In this document: positions 62,551 to 64,000 of the stretch, one piece after another
Position numbering within the stretch: position 1 is the first letter of the stretch
Layout: the number at the start of each line of letters is the position of its first letter
Assembly: GCA_035236585.1 (NCBI GenBank)
Contig: CP141128.1
Location: forward strand, 25,945,618-26,009,617
From: Warburgia ugandensis
Taxonomy: Eukaryota > Streptophyta > Magnoliopsida > Canellales > Canellaceae
Direction: 5' to 3'
DNA: 64,000 nt
Position numbers and translations under genes: made by a program
The notes under the pieces: model-generated
Seen by the model: the letters and a program-made list of their open reading frames with translations, nothing else
Databases searched by the model: none
What the model was told of the DNA's origin: nothing

Positions 62551-64000
62551 TGTAGCTTTATATATTACTCGCAAGTGCATGAGTCAAAGTTGTAAATGTT
62601 CACAAGAGAGGTCAATCTGGCATGGAACCTCATGAACTTGTATGTAATTGGATCTTGATTTAGATGAACTATCTTTGCCAAAATAGATGTTGAATTAATC
62701 TAGGAATTTAAAAAAAAAAAACTTGGGAATTTAAACTTAAACTAACATGCATTTTAAGAAAGAACTTATGCAAAATTAGAAACATGACTAGTCTCAAAGC
62801 CTAAGCCTGGAATGAACTTCCTATAGCTAAAATCTAATATTATGATGTGACTAAAATTAAACAATGAAAAATGAAACCTAAGTTGTAATTGATCAATGAA
62901 ACCAAGCATGTAAAAACAAGAAATATGGATCAATAAGATTATGCATGGAAGCATGTAGAGTGTGTATGAAACATGCATGAATATTGGAAAGAATGGTGCA
63001 CATGACCATTGAAGGGAACTCATGGAATAAAATTTTATTCATTGAATGTAAAGAATTACAAGGTGTGCACATAATTCATTGATATCTAAACACTAAATCT
63101 TATCTTAAATCTTAAATCTAAGCTATCCAACAAGCCCCATGCTTGTGAACCAAGGGACAGAATCAAGTTAGAGGATTAAGGCAAGATCAGAACCAAAAAA
63201 AAAGTTAAACGAAGTAGAACAAGGCTCAAAATAAAGCAAGCAATCAAGGAAGTGAAAAATGAACCAAAGGCTATTATCTCTTAGCTGTCACTACAAGAGA
63301 TTGATAACCCTTTGATCAATGAAAATTAGAACAAAACTTAGAAGCAAATTAATAAGGAAAGAGCCCATGAAAGTTGAGCATTGAATCAAAGTAAAAAAGG
63401 CTTGCAAAAAGAAAAGAAACAAAGCAAGGAAAACTTAGCTTTGAAGATGAAAAGATGCGTGGAACTCCTTAGAGTTGGTGGGTTTAACATCTCCTATTTT
63501 ATATGATGTTCCATTCTTCTTAAGTGATAAGATGTGGTAGAATTATATTCCTAGGAAGATAGGAAAAAGAGATAAGATAAGATAATGATAAGATTTAGAA
63601 AGCGGAAAAGAGGAAGTGGAAATCAAGGCAGACATAGGGGGATTGGAAATGGAAAATCGTGGAGGGCATAGGAAAGTGAGACTTAGGGAGTGGGATGTGG
63701 AGGACCCTAGAAGGTGGAGCATGGGAAAATTAGAATGGGAGATCACATTAGTTCATGTGTGATCTTCTTTCAAAATGCCTCACATTTGGAGGGTGAAAGA
63801 GAGAGACAGAGATGGTCTTGGAGTTCTCTCTCATTGGTCCACCTATACATGCAACTTACTCATAATGATAGTCATCAAGTTTTCATTCTAATAATCCACT
63901 TGAAAGGCCACAATTTTTGTTTTGCATAGGATAATTGCATGAAAACTCCTCCAATCATGTGGTCCCATGTGGCCTAGGATAAGATGGCTTAAGTGACTTC
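62551..64000 (-). other. Non-satellite flank, possible minus-strand LTR fragment
   Basis: The satellite stops at about 62548 and the sequence changes to tgtagctttatatatt, then actcgcaagtgcatg. On the minus strand this reads gcacttgcgagt...gctaca, which resembles the 3' end of Tat-type LTRs. TG/CA ends would place the terminus at 62551. No PBS or coding domain is visible, and the other end lies outside the window. The rest (62600-64000) is AT-rich with purine-rich parts near 63180-63460 and 63540-63720. The short open frames at 62766-63023, 63543-63746 and 63714-63929 have no recognisable features. Confidence 0.35.

Noticed and set aside
62766..63929. Possible host gene in the right flank
   Set aside because: Only short open frames, no splice-linked domain and no known motif. 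Composition alone is not enough to call a gene.

Overview
The window is repeat-dominated plant nuclear DNA and I find no intact host gene in it. The plant assignment rests on Ty3/gypsy chromovirus-type retrotransposons primed by initiator tRNA-Met, a CACTA (En/Spm-like) DNA transposon with a TNP2-type transposase, a Ty1/copia Gag fragment, and a very AT-rich satellite whose monomer carries a primer-binding-site-like motif complementary to plant tRNA-Asp. The species cannot be named from the sequence. The setting looks like pericentromeric or other heterochromatin of a repeat-rich genome.

Layout. 1-7766: a decayed Ty3/gypsy element (element 1) in plus orientation. It has a partial 5' LTR cut by the window edge, a PBS, gag, protease, RT, RNase H, a truncated integrase, a PPT and a 2.6 kb 3' LTR. 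7767-12062: a second, older gypsy element (element 2), with part of a 5' LTR, PBS, gag, protease, RT and RNase H. It breaks off inside the RNase H region and joins satellite DNA directly. 12063-62548: a tandem satellite with a monomer of about 1.35 kb (28 monomer starts, about 36 kb in total), broken by three insertions. These are a CACTA element at about 15110-24182, a minus-strand solo LTR at 37676-40365 (TSD CTATC) and a plus-strand solo LTR at 44383-46960 (TSD AATAC). 62551-64000: non-satellite sequence without a recognisable gene; its first bases look like the end of a minus-strand LTR.

How the parts relate. Nothing here works as an operon or pathway; the window is a stack of insertions. 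The satellite is the substrate for both solo LTRs and the CACTA element, since removing each insertion restores a continuous or nearly continuous monomer. Element 1 and the 44383-46960 solo LTR belong to one family and share a 24-bp perfect palindrome upstream of the TATA box; the minus-strand solo LTR is a diverged relative. Every coding remnant carries stop codons, frameshifts or lost catalytic residues, so no autonomous element is present.

The most interesting observation is that the long satellite monomer contains an LTR-end-like stretch followed by a degenerate tRNA-Asp primer-binding site. This suggests that the array arose by tandem amplification of an LTR plus leader segment. It also shows higher-order organisation: a trimeric 3.67-3.68 kb unit marked by a shared deletion, and a separate dimeric unit of about 2.63 kb.
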